DNA of 64,000 nucleotides from UBA1227 sp045629305 (GTDB lineage Bacteria; Bacillota; Clostridia; Oscillospirales; Acutalibacteraceae): NCBI GenBank assembly GCA_045629305.1, contig JAZQQZ010000015.1, forward strand, positions 1 through 64,000. The letters are read 5' to 3'. The notes beneath the pieces were generated by a model. The model was not told the origin of the DNA, made no database searches, and saw nothing but the letters and a program-made list of their open reading frames with translations. This document shows, piece after piece, positions 17,448-24,230 of the stretch. The translations under genes and the position numbers were made by a program. Each line of letters opens with the position of its first letter. The first letter of the stretch is position 1.

Positions 17448-18809
17448 TTATTTACCTACACAGAATGATGAAAATACTTTATTTACTACCGTTTCGGTCA
17501 CTCTTTCACCGGTGAGTTCAAGAAGTGGCTCTATAGCGGCATCGCAGGATACGTTTACTGCATCCATTGTGAGGCCGTTCTCAAGTGCTAAGATAGCTTC
17601 ATCTATACAAGAGACAGCTCGCTTACAGCACGAGAGCTGTCTTTCGTTCATAAGCATAGCAGCAGATGAATCGAAATCTGCTGTGCCAAGGAGCGTTTCA
17701 AGTGAAACGCGAAGAATATCGAATGATTCTTTATCTTTTGCAGATATTGATACGACAGTTGAGACATATTTAGAAACTTCATCTTTATCTACAACTGTAC
17801 CGAGATCACATTTGTTGATTATGCAGATTGATGGCTTGCCACAGCAGGCCTCAAGGATCGCATAATCCTCATCATCAAGGGCTTTGCTGCCATCTACGAT
17901 GGCGAGAATTAATGCGGAATGAGACAATTTTGTCTTGGCATATTCGATGCCGATTGACTCAACCAAATCGTCTGATTCGCGAATTCCTGCAGTATCAGAA
18001 AGGCGAAGTACTACATTTCCAATTCTCGCAGTTTCCTCAACGACATCACGTGTTGTACCAGCGACAGAGGTGACGATGGAGCGCTCACGGCCGAGAAGGA
18101 GATTCATGAGAGTTGACTTGCCGACATTCGGTTTACCAACGATTACTGTCTCAACGCCCTCTGTGATTGCCTGTCCTGCATCGAATTTTTCGATGAGGGA
18201 GAGGAGGGTCGTTCTTGCACCCTTGAAATCAGTGAGAAGCTTATCGAAATCAAGTTCTTCAATCTCGTCATCAGGGTAATCGACCCAAGCTGACATATGG
18301 GCAGATGCGTCTATGAACACATTCGCAACATCGCGAATTTCCTTAGACAATGAGCCTTCCAATGTGTTGAAGGCCGCATCTGCTGCCTGTCTGCCGTGGG
18401 CAGAGATGAGAGACATTACAGATTCCGCTTCGGTGAGATCCATCTTGCCGTTTAAGAAGGCGCGTTTCGTAAATTCGCCTGGCTCAGCAGGGACTGCACC
18501 AGCATCAAGACAAAGTCTTAGAATCTGTTGCATAAGATAGAGGCCGCCGTGGCACTGTAGCTCGACAACGTCCTCACCAGTGTAACTTTTCGGCATTCTA
18601 TAAACGATTGCGACAGCTTGGTCAAGCTCATCGTCGCCGTCGTGAACATGGCCGAACCTTACACTATATCCTGGAAGAGAGGAGAGTGTTGTCTTGCCAG
18701 CGCATGTGAAAATACGGTCCGCAACAGCTATTGCGTCAGGGCCTGAAATTTTTACAATGCCTATGCCACCGGCGGCATTAGGCGTCGATATAGCAGCGAT
18801 TGTAGACAT
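17448..18809 (-). CDS. mnmE: tRNA modification GTPase MnmE
   Basis: MnmE (TrmE) is the GTPase partner of MnmG. The start is placed at the ATG at 18809 (MSTIAAISTP), 8 nt from AAAGGAG; a GTG two codons upstream is less well placed. The N-terminal folate-binding domain covers about residues 1-120. The inserted G domain shows GKPNVGKSTLMNLL, the K-loop region AGTTRDVVEE, DTAG and NKCD. The C-terminus is CVGK, a conservative version of the usual C-[IL]-G-K that carries the catalytic cysteine. This gene leads the mnmE-mnmG-rsmG run that ends at the parS-terminator. Confidence 0.96.
   Translation of the reverse strand: MSTIAAISTPNAAGGIGIVKISGPDAIAVADRIFTCAGKTTLSSLPGYSVRFGHVHDGDDELDQAVAIVYRMPKSYTGEDVVELQCHGGLYLMQQILRLCLDAGAVPAEPGEFTKRAFLNGKMDLTEAESVMSLISAHGRQAADAAFNTLEGSLSKEIRDVANVFIDASAHMSAWVDYPDDEIEELDFDKLLTDFKGARTTLLSLIEKFDAGQAITEGVETVIVGKPNVGKSTLMNLLLGRERSIVTSVAGTTRDVVEETARIGNVVLRLSDTAGIRESDDLVESIGIEYAKTKLSHSALILAIVDGSKALDDEDYAILEACCGKPSICIINKCDLGTVVDKDEVSKYVSTVVSISAKDKESFDILRVSLETLLGTADFDSSAAMLMNERQLSCCKRAVSCIDEAILALENGLTMDAVNVSCDAAIEPLLELTGERVTETVVNKVFSSFCVGK
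17694..17709. promoter_or_regulatory. Degenerate parS-like sequence inside mnmE
   Basis: CGTTTCAAGTGAAACG differs from parS at three positions (both ends and one central base) but keeps the near-palindrome GTTTCA-GTGAAAC. It could be a weak ParB site or chance. Confidence 0.35.
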
Positions 18810-18876
18810 ATACACTTCTCCTTTCTTGTTTTAGATGAACGCTTGAAATTTTAACATAAGTTAAGATTAAAATCAA

Positions 18877-18905
18877 TTGACAATTAAAATGTAATATATT
18901 AATAT
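18877..18905 (+). promoter_or_regulatory. glyS promoter
   Basis: A perfect TTGACA (18877-18882) and TAATAT (18900-18905) are separated by 17 nt, 65 nt upstream of the glyS ATG. It should drive glyS-cysK. Confidence 0.75.
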
Positions 18906-18937
18906 TTTCTCTGTTACTTTATAAGTATAAATGCTTT

Positions 18938-18956
18938 GCGCAAAAGCCATTTGCGC
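18938..18956 (+). promoter_or_regulatory. Leader hairpin before glyS
   Basis: GCGCAAA (18938-18944) pairs with TTTGCGC (18950-18956) around an AGCCA loop, immediately before the GGAAGGAG ribosome site. There is no U-tract, so it is not a terminator. It may affect translation or mRNA stability. No T-box specifier or T-box motif is visible. Confidence 0.45.
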
Positions 18957-18970
18957 GGAAGGAGAAATTT

Positions 18971-20386
18971 ATGGTAAACACAGAAAAAACAATGGAAAAA
19001 ATCGTTGCACTTTGTAAGAACCGTGGTTTCGTCTATGCCGGATCTGAAATCTACGGCGGCCTTGCAAACACATGGGACTATGGCCCGCTCGGTGCAGAGA
19101 TGAAGCAGAACATCAAGGATGCTTGGAGAAAGAAGTTCATCCAGGAGAACCAGTACAACGTTGGCCTTGATGCAGCAATTCTTATGAACCCAGAGACATG
19201 GGTGGCATCAGGACACCTTGCAGGTTTCTCTGATCCTTTGATGGACTGTAAAGCTTGTCATACAAGACACAGAGCAGATAAACTCATCGAAGATTATGTA
19301 GCAGAGAACGGTCTTTCAGACAACCCAGCTGCTTTCTCAGATGATGAACTTATGGCTTACATCCGTGAGCATAAGATTGCATGTCCAGACTGTGGCGCAA
19401 CAGATTTTACAGATATAAGAAAGTTCAACTTGATGTTCAAGACTTTCCAGGGCGTAACAGAGGATTCCAAGAATGAAATCTATCTTCGTCCAGAGACAGC
19501 ACAAGGCATCTTCGTAAACTTTGCAAACGTACAAAGAACCACAAGACGTAAGGTTCCTTTCGGTATTGCTCAGGTCGGCAAATCATTCCGTAACGAGATT
19601 ACACCGGGTAACTTTATCTTCCGTGTTCGTGAGTTCGAGCAAATGGAACTTGAGTTCTTCTGCAAGCCAGGTACAGACCTTGAGTGGTTCGATTACTGGC
19701 GCGGCTTCTGCCGCGATTGGCTCTATTCTCTTGGCATGAAGCCAGAGAATCTTCGCCTTCGTGACCACGATAAGGATGAGCTTTGCTTCTACTCTAAAGC
19801 AACAACAGACTTTGAGTATCTCTTCCCATTTGGTTGGGGCGAACTCTGGGGCGTTGCTGATAGAACAGACTATGACCTTACACAGCATATCAATCAGTCT
19901 GGTAAGGATCTCTCATATTTTGATCCAGAGACTAACGAGCATTATGTACCTTATGTTATCGAGCCATCTCTCGGCGTAGAGCGTCTCTTCCTGTCTCTTC
20001 TTGTTGAAGCATATGACGAGGAAATAGTAGATGCAGAGAAGAATGATACACGTGTTGTAATGCATTTCCATCCAGCAATTGCACCTTTCAAAGTTGCAGT
20101 TCTTCCACTTTCTAAGAAGCTTGGCGACAAGGCAATGGAAATCTATCAGGATCTCGCGAAAGACTTCGTTGTTGACTATGATGATGCAGGCTCTATCGGT
20201 AAGCGTTATAGAAGAGAAGATGAGATTGGTACACCATTCTGTGTAACAGTTGACTTCCAGACGGTTGGCGATGATGAGACACCTGCTGATAACTGTGTAA
20301 CAGTAAGAGATAGAGACACAATGGAGCAGGTACGTATTCCTATTTCAGAACTTAAAGATTATATTGCAGAGAAGGTAAAATTCTAA
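18971..20386 (+). CDS. glyS: Glycyl-tRNA synthetase, single-chain (alpha2) type
   Basis: This is the eukaryote-like homodimeric class II GlyRS, not the two-subunit GlyQS form. The 471-residue enzyme shows the N-terminal GFVYAGSEIYGGLANTWDYGPLG motif, a zinc-binding-like pair CKACHTRH and CPDCGATD, motif 2 (FRNEITPGNFIFRVREFEQME), and a C-terminal anticodon-binding domain starting near HPAIAPFKVAVLPL. It pairs functionally with the tRNA-Gly(GCC) 3.5 kb downstream. The stop overlaps the cysK start by one base. Confidence 0.97.
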   Translation: MVNTEKTMEKIVALCKNRGFVYAGSEIYGGLANTWDYGPLGAEMKQNIKDAWRKKFIQENQYNVGLDAAILMNPETWVASGHLAGFSDPLMDCKACHTRHRADKLIEDYVAENGLSDNPAAFSDDELMAYIREHKIACPDCGATDFTDIRKFNLMFKTFQGVTEDSKNEIYLRPETAQGIFVNFANVQRTTRRKVPFGIAQVGKSFRNEITPGNFIFRVREFEQMELEFFCKPGTDLEWFDYWRGFCRDWLYSLGMKPENLRLRDHDKDELCFYSKATTDFEYLFPFGWGELWGVADRTDYDLTQHINQSGKDLSYFDPETNEHYVPYVIEPSLGVERLFLSLLVEAYDEEIVDAEKNDTRVVMHFHPAIAPFKVAVLPLSKKLGDKAMEIYQDLAKDFVVDYDDAGSIGKRYRREDEIGTPFCVTVDFQTVGDDETPADNCVTVRDRDTMEQVRIPISELKDYIAEKVKF

Positions 20387-21324
20387 TGATATATAACAAT
20401 GTTCTTGAGGCAATGGGCCAGACGCCTATCGTACGACTTTCTGAAAAGATGGTTGATCCGAAGACAAGTGCGCAGGTCCTTGTAAAATATGAAGGCCTTA
20501 ACGTTGGCGGTTCTATCAAGACAAGAACAGCTCTTGAAATGATTCTTGCAGCTGAAAAAGAGGGAATCTTAAATGAGAATTCCATCATTGTAGAGCCGAC
20601 ATCAGGCAACCAGGGAATTGGTCTTTCATTAGTTGGTGCAGTCAAGGGTTATAAGACAATAATTATTATGCCGGATTCCGTATCAGAGGAACGCAGAAAA
20701 ATCTGCCATCACTATGGTGCAGAGATTGAGCTTGTTCACGACGATGGAGACATCGGCAAATGTATTGATAATTGTATCAAACTTGCTTATAAGATGAGAG
20801 AAGAGAATCCAAATGTATTCATCCCTCAGCAGTTTGAGAACCCTAATAACGTAGGCGTTCATAAACGCCATACCGCTCTCGAGATTCTCGAGCAGGTGGG
20901 AGGACCAATCGATGGTTTCTGTTCCGGTATCGGAACAGGTGGCACAATCACAGGTGTAGGTGAAGTTCTCAAATCAATGTATCCAGATATCACAATCTGG
21001 GCAGTTGAACCACAGAACGCAGCTATCCTTGCTGGTGGTACAGTATCTACACATATCCAGATGGGTATCGGCGATGGACTTATCCCAGCAATTCTCAATC
21101 AGAATATCTACAGCGACATCTATATTGTATCTGATGATGAGGCTTTAAACACAGCTCGCGACCTTGCAAGAAAAGAAGGTCTCTTCTGTGGAGTAACATC
21201 TGGTACAAACGTTGCCGCAGCAATTGCAATGGCTAAGAAACTTGGACCTGGAAAGACAGTTGTAACTGTACTTCCAGATACAGCTGAGAGATATTTCTCA
21301 ACTCCACTTTTCTATGATGAATAA
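20386..21324 (+). CDS. Cysteine synthase-family PLP enzyme
   Basis: This 312-residue fold-type II PLP enzyme resembles O-acetylserine sulfhydrylase. The PLP lysine lies in NVGGSIKTRTALEMI near residue 45, and the phosphate-binding loop is GIGTGGTITGVG. Two motif changes distinguish it from classical CysK: the NPxxSVKDR stretch is replaced by NVGGSIKTR, and the substrate loop TSGNTG is TSGNQG. It may therefore use a different acceptor or donor, although I believe similar sequences are common in Clostridia annotated as cysteine synthase. It is translationally coupled to glyS (TAATG) and ends at a strong terminator. Confidence 0.8.
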   Translation: MIYNNVLEAMGQTPIVRLSEKMVDPKTSAQVLVKYEGLNVGGSIKTRTALEMILAAEKEGILNENSIIVEPTSGNQGIGLSLVGAVKGYKTIIIMPDSVSEERRKICHHYGAEIELVHDDGDIGKCIDNCIKLAYKMREENPNVFIPQQFENPNNVGVHKRHTALEILEQVGGPIDGFCSGIGTGGTITGVGEVLKSMYPDITIWAVEPQNAAILAGGTVSTHIQMGIGDGLIPAILNQNIYSDIYIVSDDEALNTARDLARKEGLFCGVTSGTNVAAAIAMAKKLGPGKTVVTVLPDTAERYFSTPLFYDE

Positions 21325-21334
21325 ATAAAAAATA

Positions 21335-21364
21335 AGAGGCTCTGGAAATCCAGAGCCTCTTTTC
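21335..21364. terminator. Bidirectional terminator between cysK and lexA
   Basis: AGAGGCTCTGG (21335-21345) and CCAGAGCCTCT (21350-21360) form a perfect 11-bp stem with an AAAT loop. Ts follow on the plus strand, and an A-rich left flank gives Ts on the minus strand. It serves two convergent genes. Confidence 0.92.
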
Positions 21365-21375
21365 TTATGCACTTA

Positions 21376-21981
21376 TTAATAATATCTCATAAGTCCTACA
21401 ACTTTGCCGAGAATAACGAGTTCATCACAGATGATTGGATCCATGTAATCATTTTCTGGCTGAAGACGGAAGTGGTCGTCCTCTTTGTAGAATGTCTTAA
21501 CAGTTGCTTCATCATCGATGAGGGCAACTACCATTTCGCCATTCTTGGCGTCTGGTCTCTGCTCTACGATGATAATATCATCAGGTAAGATACCTGCATT
21601 TATCATACTCTCACCGCGAACCTTGAGAGCGAAGAGAGTCTTGTCAGAAGATACATGTCCTGCAAATGGGACATAACTTTCAATCTGCTCTGCAGCGAGG
21701 ATTGGGGTACCTGCTGCAACAGTACCAACGAGAGGAATTTCAACGAAATTCTTGGCCTCATCCTGAATATTGAGGCGGATAGAACGCTTGAGAAGAGGGT
21801 CACGGGTGATGTAACCAGCTTCCTCAAGAGTATTTAAATTGGCCTGAACAGATGATGTAGATCTAAGACCTACTGCCGCACCAATTTCTCTAACAGACGC
21901 AGGAACTGCGGTCTTGCGAGAACGTTCGAGCAAGTAATCATAAATTCTTTTTTGGGTGTCATTTAAGTTATCAAGTTCCAT
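21376..21981 (-). CDS. lexA: SOS repressor LexA
   Basis: LexA represses SOS genes and cleaves itself when RecA is activated. I place the start at the ATG at 21981 (MELDNLNDTQKRIYDYL), because AAAGGAG lies 7 nt upstream; this gives 201 residues, the usual size. The N-terminal winged helix shows PASVREIGAAVGLRSTSSVQANL. The cleavage site is Ala-Gly in VAAGTPILA, and the catalytic dyad is Ser in VRGESMINAG and Lys in DDEATVKTFY. The upstream region has promoter-overlapping SOS-box-like sequences, consistent with autorepression. Confidence 0.96.
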   Translation of the reverse strand: MELDNLNDTQKRIYDYLLERSRKTAVPASVREIGAAVGLRSTSSVQANLNTLEEAGYITRDPLLKRSIRLNIQDEAKNFVEIPLVGTVAAGTPILAAEQIESYVPFAGHVSSDKTLFALKVRGESMINAGILPDDIIIVEQRPDAKNGEMVVALIDDEATVKTFYKEDDHFRLQPENDYMDPIICDELVILGKVVGLMRYY

Positions 21982-22005
21982 AAAACGACTCCTTTCGGCA
22001 ATATG

Positions 22006-22064
22006 TGCACAAATGTTCAACGACAGTATAGCACATCTGTTCGCTTTATGCAAACTTTTGTTTG
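22006..22064 (-). promoter_or_regulatory. lexA promoter with three SOS-box-like sites
   Basis: On the minus strand TTGCAT (22048-22053) and TATACT (22025-22030) form a promoter with a 17-nt spacer. Site 2 (22030-22043, CGAACAGATGTGCT on the minus strand) matches the Gram-positive SOS box at about 12 of 14 positions and fills the spacer. Site 1 (22006-22019) is weaker and lies downstream of the -10. Site 3 (22051-22064, CAAACTTTTGTTTG) is palindromic and covers the -35. Confidence 0.65.
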
Positions 22065-22151
22065 AAAAATTTTCTTTTTCTATCATTTTCGACATTTTTA
22101 TGGTAGAATGTTAATAATTTAAAAGAACAAATTTTTAAAAAGGAGCAGGGT

Positions 22152-22748
22152 ATGAAACTTATTGATATTTCTCGTGATATTGTAAGCGCTGAGGTCTATC
22201 CCGGTGATCCTGAGACCAAAATTGAAAAGGTTATGAGTCTTGATGCTGATGATATGTATAACTTATCAACTATAAGTGCAACACTTCACGCTGGAACTCA
22301 TCTTGATGCACCTCTTCATTTCATTCAGGATGGCTTATCTATTTCTGATATCCCGCTCGATAAATTCACGGGTGATGTTACAGTTCTCTCTCTTCCTGAC
22401 GGACCTATAACAGGCGAGATGGTTGAGAACCTATTCCCACGAAATGTAAAGAAATTGATTCTTAGAACTGGTAAGAATTCAGTCTTCTTTGGTGGCGCGG
22501 CTGAAGACGTAGCCGCAATTGGCTACGAGCTTCTCGGATATGACAAACCGGCCCTTGGTGGGGGCAATGAGGCGGCTTGCCACCGTGCTTTGCTATCAAG
22601 TGGGGCAATACTACTCGAAAACCTTGATCTTTCCAACGTAGCGCACGATGGCGAATATTTCCTCATTGCGCTTCCAATCAAGGCAGAAGGACTCGAAGCG
22701 TCCTTCACCCGCGCCGTTCTCTTGGAGCAGGAGAAAGGATACGCTTAA
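22152..22748 (+). CDS. Cyclase-family metal-dependent hydrolase
   Basis: This 198-residue protein belongs to the cyclase/kynurenine formamidase (KynB-like) family. The metal-binding motif HAGTHLDAPLHF (about residues 47-58) is the family hallmark, and a second conserved region is GYDKPALGGGNEAACHRALL. Members hydrolyse formamide or lactam-type substrates, but the substrate here is unknown: no tryptophan-degradation genes are nearby. It is a single gene between divergent lexA and a terminator, with AAGGAG before the start. A -10-like TAGAAT lies at 22103-22108 without a clear -35. Confidence 0.8.
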   Translation: MKLIDISRDIVSAEVYPGDPETKIEKVMSLDADDMYNLSTISATLHAGTHLDAPLHFIQDGLSISDIPLDKFTGDVTVLSLPDGPITGEMVENLFPRNVKKLILRTGKNSVFFGGAAEDVAAIGYELLGYDKPALGGGNEAACHRALLSSGAILLENLDLSNVAHDGEYFLIALPIKAEGLEASFTRAVLLEQEKGYA

Positions 22749-22788
22749 TCGAGAGTTGAAATTATAGTATTTATAATACTATAAAGAA

Positions 22789-22813
22789 AAGGGTGCCGTG
22801 TGGCACCCTTTTT
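22789..22813. terminator. Bidirectional terminator after the cyclase gene
   Basis: AAGGGTGCC (22789-22797) and GGCACCCTT (22802-22810) form a 9-bp stem with a GTGT loop and Ts following. A second hairpin, TTATAGTAT (22762-22770) with ATACTATAA (22776-22784), lies just upstream. The left flank is A-rich, so it also ends the convergent minus-strand gene. Confidence 0.9.
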
Positions 22814-22814
22814 G

Positions 22815-23465
22815 TTATATCTTTTCGAAGATACAGTTTGGATCAGCTTTTGGTTTGATGAATTTCTCAATTGTATCCTGCGCATCTTCAATCTCAAAGA
22901 AGCAAAATACATTTTCATCCCATTTGCCAAGACCTGAATTTGCGAAGATAAGTTTTAGAATATCTTTGTAGTCGTTCGGGAAGTTGAAGTAGATAGTTCC
23001 AACTCCATTTTTTCTTATTGAATATGCGACATAGCGAATGTTCTCAAGTGGAAGCTGTCTTACATCCAAATCTTTCTTAGTTGTAAAGATGATATTGAGA
23101 TCAGTTGATGTAATTTCATATGCATACTTTTTTCTCTTTTTCTTCTTGTGATGATTTCTAAAGAATACACAGTAGATACCGAAGAGAAGAAGCATAACCG
23201 CAGGAATCCAAAGCCATATGTTTTCGCGGAGTGCTACCATCCAGAAGATGGCGGCTGCAATAAGGAACCAAGCGAGAGGAATGAAGAGCCAATCATATTT
23301 TGTCTTCTTATATTTTGGATTAGGCTGTCCGCTCCAGAGTGGCTTCGTGTTGAGAGTCATATGTGCTGTGGTTGAGGTTTTATGACTCTCGCTCTTGTTA
23401 TATGTTTTTCTAGTTTTGGCATCAATCACTTTGGTGGCAACTTTTGCTTTGGTGTTAGCCTTCAA
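22815..23465 (-). CDS. Membrane protein with a PH-like C-terminal domain, unknown function
   Basis: I do not recognise a named family. The 216-residue protein starts with a basic, hydrophilic segment (residues 1-60). Two adjacent transmembrane helices follow (WLFIPLAWFLIAAAIFWMVA and WLWIPAVMLLLFGIYCVFF), then a very basic cluster (HHKKKKRKK). A soluble C-terminal domain of about 100 residues (YEITSTDLNIIF, RQLPLENIRYVAYSIRKNG) has a strand pattern like bacterial PH domains. The basic cluster would place that domain in the cytoplasm. The start overlaps the MOSC stop region by 11 nt, so the two are co-expressed. Confidence 0.65.
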   Translation of the reverse strand: MKANTKAKVATKVIDAKTRKTYNKSESHKTSTTAHMTLNTKPLWSGQPNPKYKKTKYDWLFIPLAWFLIAAAIFWMVALRENIWLWIPAVMLLLFGIYCVFFRNHHKKKKRKKYAYEITSTDLNIIFTTKKDLDVRQLPLENIRYVAYSIRKNGVGTIYFNFPNDYKDILKLIFANSGLGKWDENVFCFFEIEDAQDTIEKFIKPKADPNCIFEKI

Positions 23466-23874
23466 CTATTTCATCTCCAGTTCTAATTGTGCCGTCTTTT
23501 AGGATTTTCGCAAAGGCACAATTGGTTTTAATTTCACAGTGTGTGTTATTCATAACGAAAGGACACTCGTCGAAACATTTCTTATCTGTGCTACTGATTT
23601 CGAGAGTTATATCTCCGATGACAAATTTATCACCGGCATGAATAGTCTCGTAATCGAGTCCGCTTGTTGCGATATTAGGCATGAAACGGCGGACACAGAG
23701 GCCTTTCTGATTTTCGCGATATTCTATGAGTTTTGAATTATCGGCAAGGGCAATCTGTCTGTCTCCGCCCTTGGCCTTTTTATCGCCTTCGATTCCGAGA
23801 CCGGCGATGAGATTTAGAGAATCTACAATTTTTTCACCGTTATCGGTTTTGATTCGAAGCGTTTCTATTTTCAT
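23455..23874 (-). CDS. MOSC-domain protein
   Basis: This 139-residue protein is a stand-alone MOSC domain, the module found at the C-terminus of molybdenum cofactor sulfurases. Support comes from the pattern GIEGDKKAKGGDRQIAL, the stretch LCVRRFMPNIATSGLDYETIHAGDKFVIGDITLEI, and several conserved-looking cysteines (KKCFDECPF, CEIKTNCAF). Stand-alone MOSC proteins of this type are often linked to molybdenum cofactor or sulfur handling, but no cofactor genes lie nearby. A promoter nested in the upstream tRNA terminator fits this gene. Confidence 0.75.
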   Translation of the reverse strand: MKIETLRIKTDNGEKIVDSLNLIAGLGIEGDKKAKGGDRQIALADNSKLIEYRENQKGLCVRRFMPNIATSGLDYETIHAGDKFVIGDITLEISSTDKKCFDECPFVMNNTHCEIKTNCAFAKILKDGTIRTGDEIVEG

Positions 23875-23889
23875 AAAATCACCTAGTCA

Positions 23890-23918
23890 ATTATACATAA
23901 AAAAAGAACATACAGCAA
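23890..23918 (-). promoter_or_regulatory. MOSC-gene promoter nested in the tRNA-Gly terminator
   Basis: On the minus strand TTGCTG (23913-23918) and TATAAT (23890-23895) are spaced 17 nt apart. The -35 covers the loop and part of one arm of the terminator hairpin, and the spacer contains its T-run. Confidence 0.55.
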
Positions 23919-23930
23919 CCTGTATGTTCT
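23898..23930 (-). terminator. Terminator of tRNA-Gly
   Basis: AGAACATACAG (23905-23915) and CTGTATGTTCT (23920-23930) form a perfect 11-bp stem with a 4-nt loop, followed on the minus strand by a run of Ts. It begins 3 nt after the encoded CCA of the tRNA. Confidence 0.9.
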
Positions 23931-23933
23931 AAG

Positions 23934-24009
23934 TGGAGCGGATTACGGGGCTCGAACCCGCTACCTCCACCTTGGCAAGGTGGCGCTCTACCAGATGAGC
24001 TAAATCCGC
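23934..24009 (-). tRNA. tRNA-Gly (anticodon GCC)
   Basis: The minus strand folds as a complete 76-nt cloverleaf. The acceptor stem is GCGGATT/AATCCGC, the D arm contains GCTC and GAGC, and the anticodon stem is CCACC/GGTGG with loop TTGCCAA (anticodon GCC). The T arm GCGGG/CCCGT encloses TTCGAAC (one G-T pair), and the 3' end is TCCA with CCA encoded. It reads GGC and GGT codons. Confidence 0.97.
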
Positions 24010-24026
24010 ATGTGGAATGCTTGTAT

Positions 24027-24055
24027 ATAATAACCCAAGCGAATTTTTATGTCAA
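24027..24055 (-). promoter_or_regulatory. tRNA-Gly promoter
   Basis: On the minus strand a perfect TTGACA (24050-24055) and TATTAT (24027-24032) are 17 nt apart, about 18 nt before the tRNA 5' end. Confidence 0.78.
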
Positions 24056-24077
24056 GAATATATATTATAAATAAATG

Positions 24078-24106
24078 TTGACAATTACTTCCGCGTGGTG
24101 TAATAT
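24078..24106 (+). promoter_or_regulatory. infC operon promoter
   Basis: A perfect TTGACA (24078-24083) and TAATAT (24101-24106) are spaced 17 nt apart. Transcription would begin near 24113, giving a leader of about 120 nt. Confidence 0.78.
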
Positions 24107-24112
24107 CTTCCT

Positions 24113-24230
24113 ACAACAAAGAAGGACAACTACTCCTCACCTATGGCTTACGGCTTATAGGTCAATACACCAAGATTGTATTGCGTGGACGGAGTAACTA
24201 TGTCCACGCTTTTATTTTTGACGGAGGTGT
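24113..24230 (+). ncRNA. infC-rpmI-rplT leader with attenuator (L20-leader-like)
   Basis: The leader contains three hairpins. The first is ACCTAT/ATAGGT near 24140-24163. The second is CAATAC/GTATTG near 24164-24184. The third is a terminator: GCGTGGAC (24183-24190) with GTCCACGC (24202-24209), then a T-rich tract to about 24219. The second and third overlap by two bases and could compete. In Firmicutes this operon is controlled by L20 binding its leader and causing premature termination, so the same is likely here. I have not tested it against the Rfam L20 leader model. Confidence 0.65.

Noticed and set aside
18810..18970. T-box riboswitch before glyS
   Set aside because: The leader is only about 60 nt and has no specifier loop or T-box antiterminator sequence; only a 7-bp hairpin is present.
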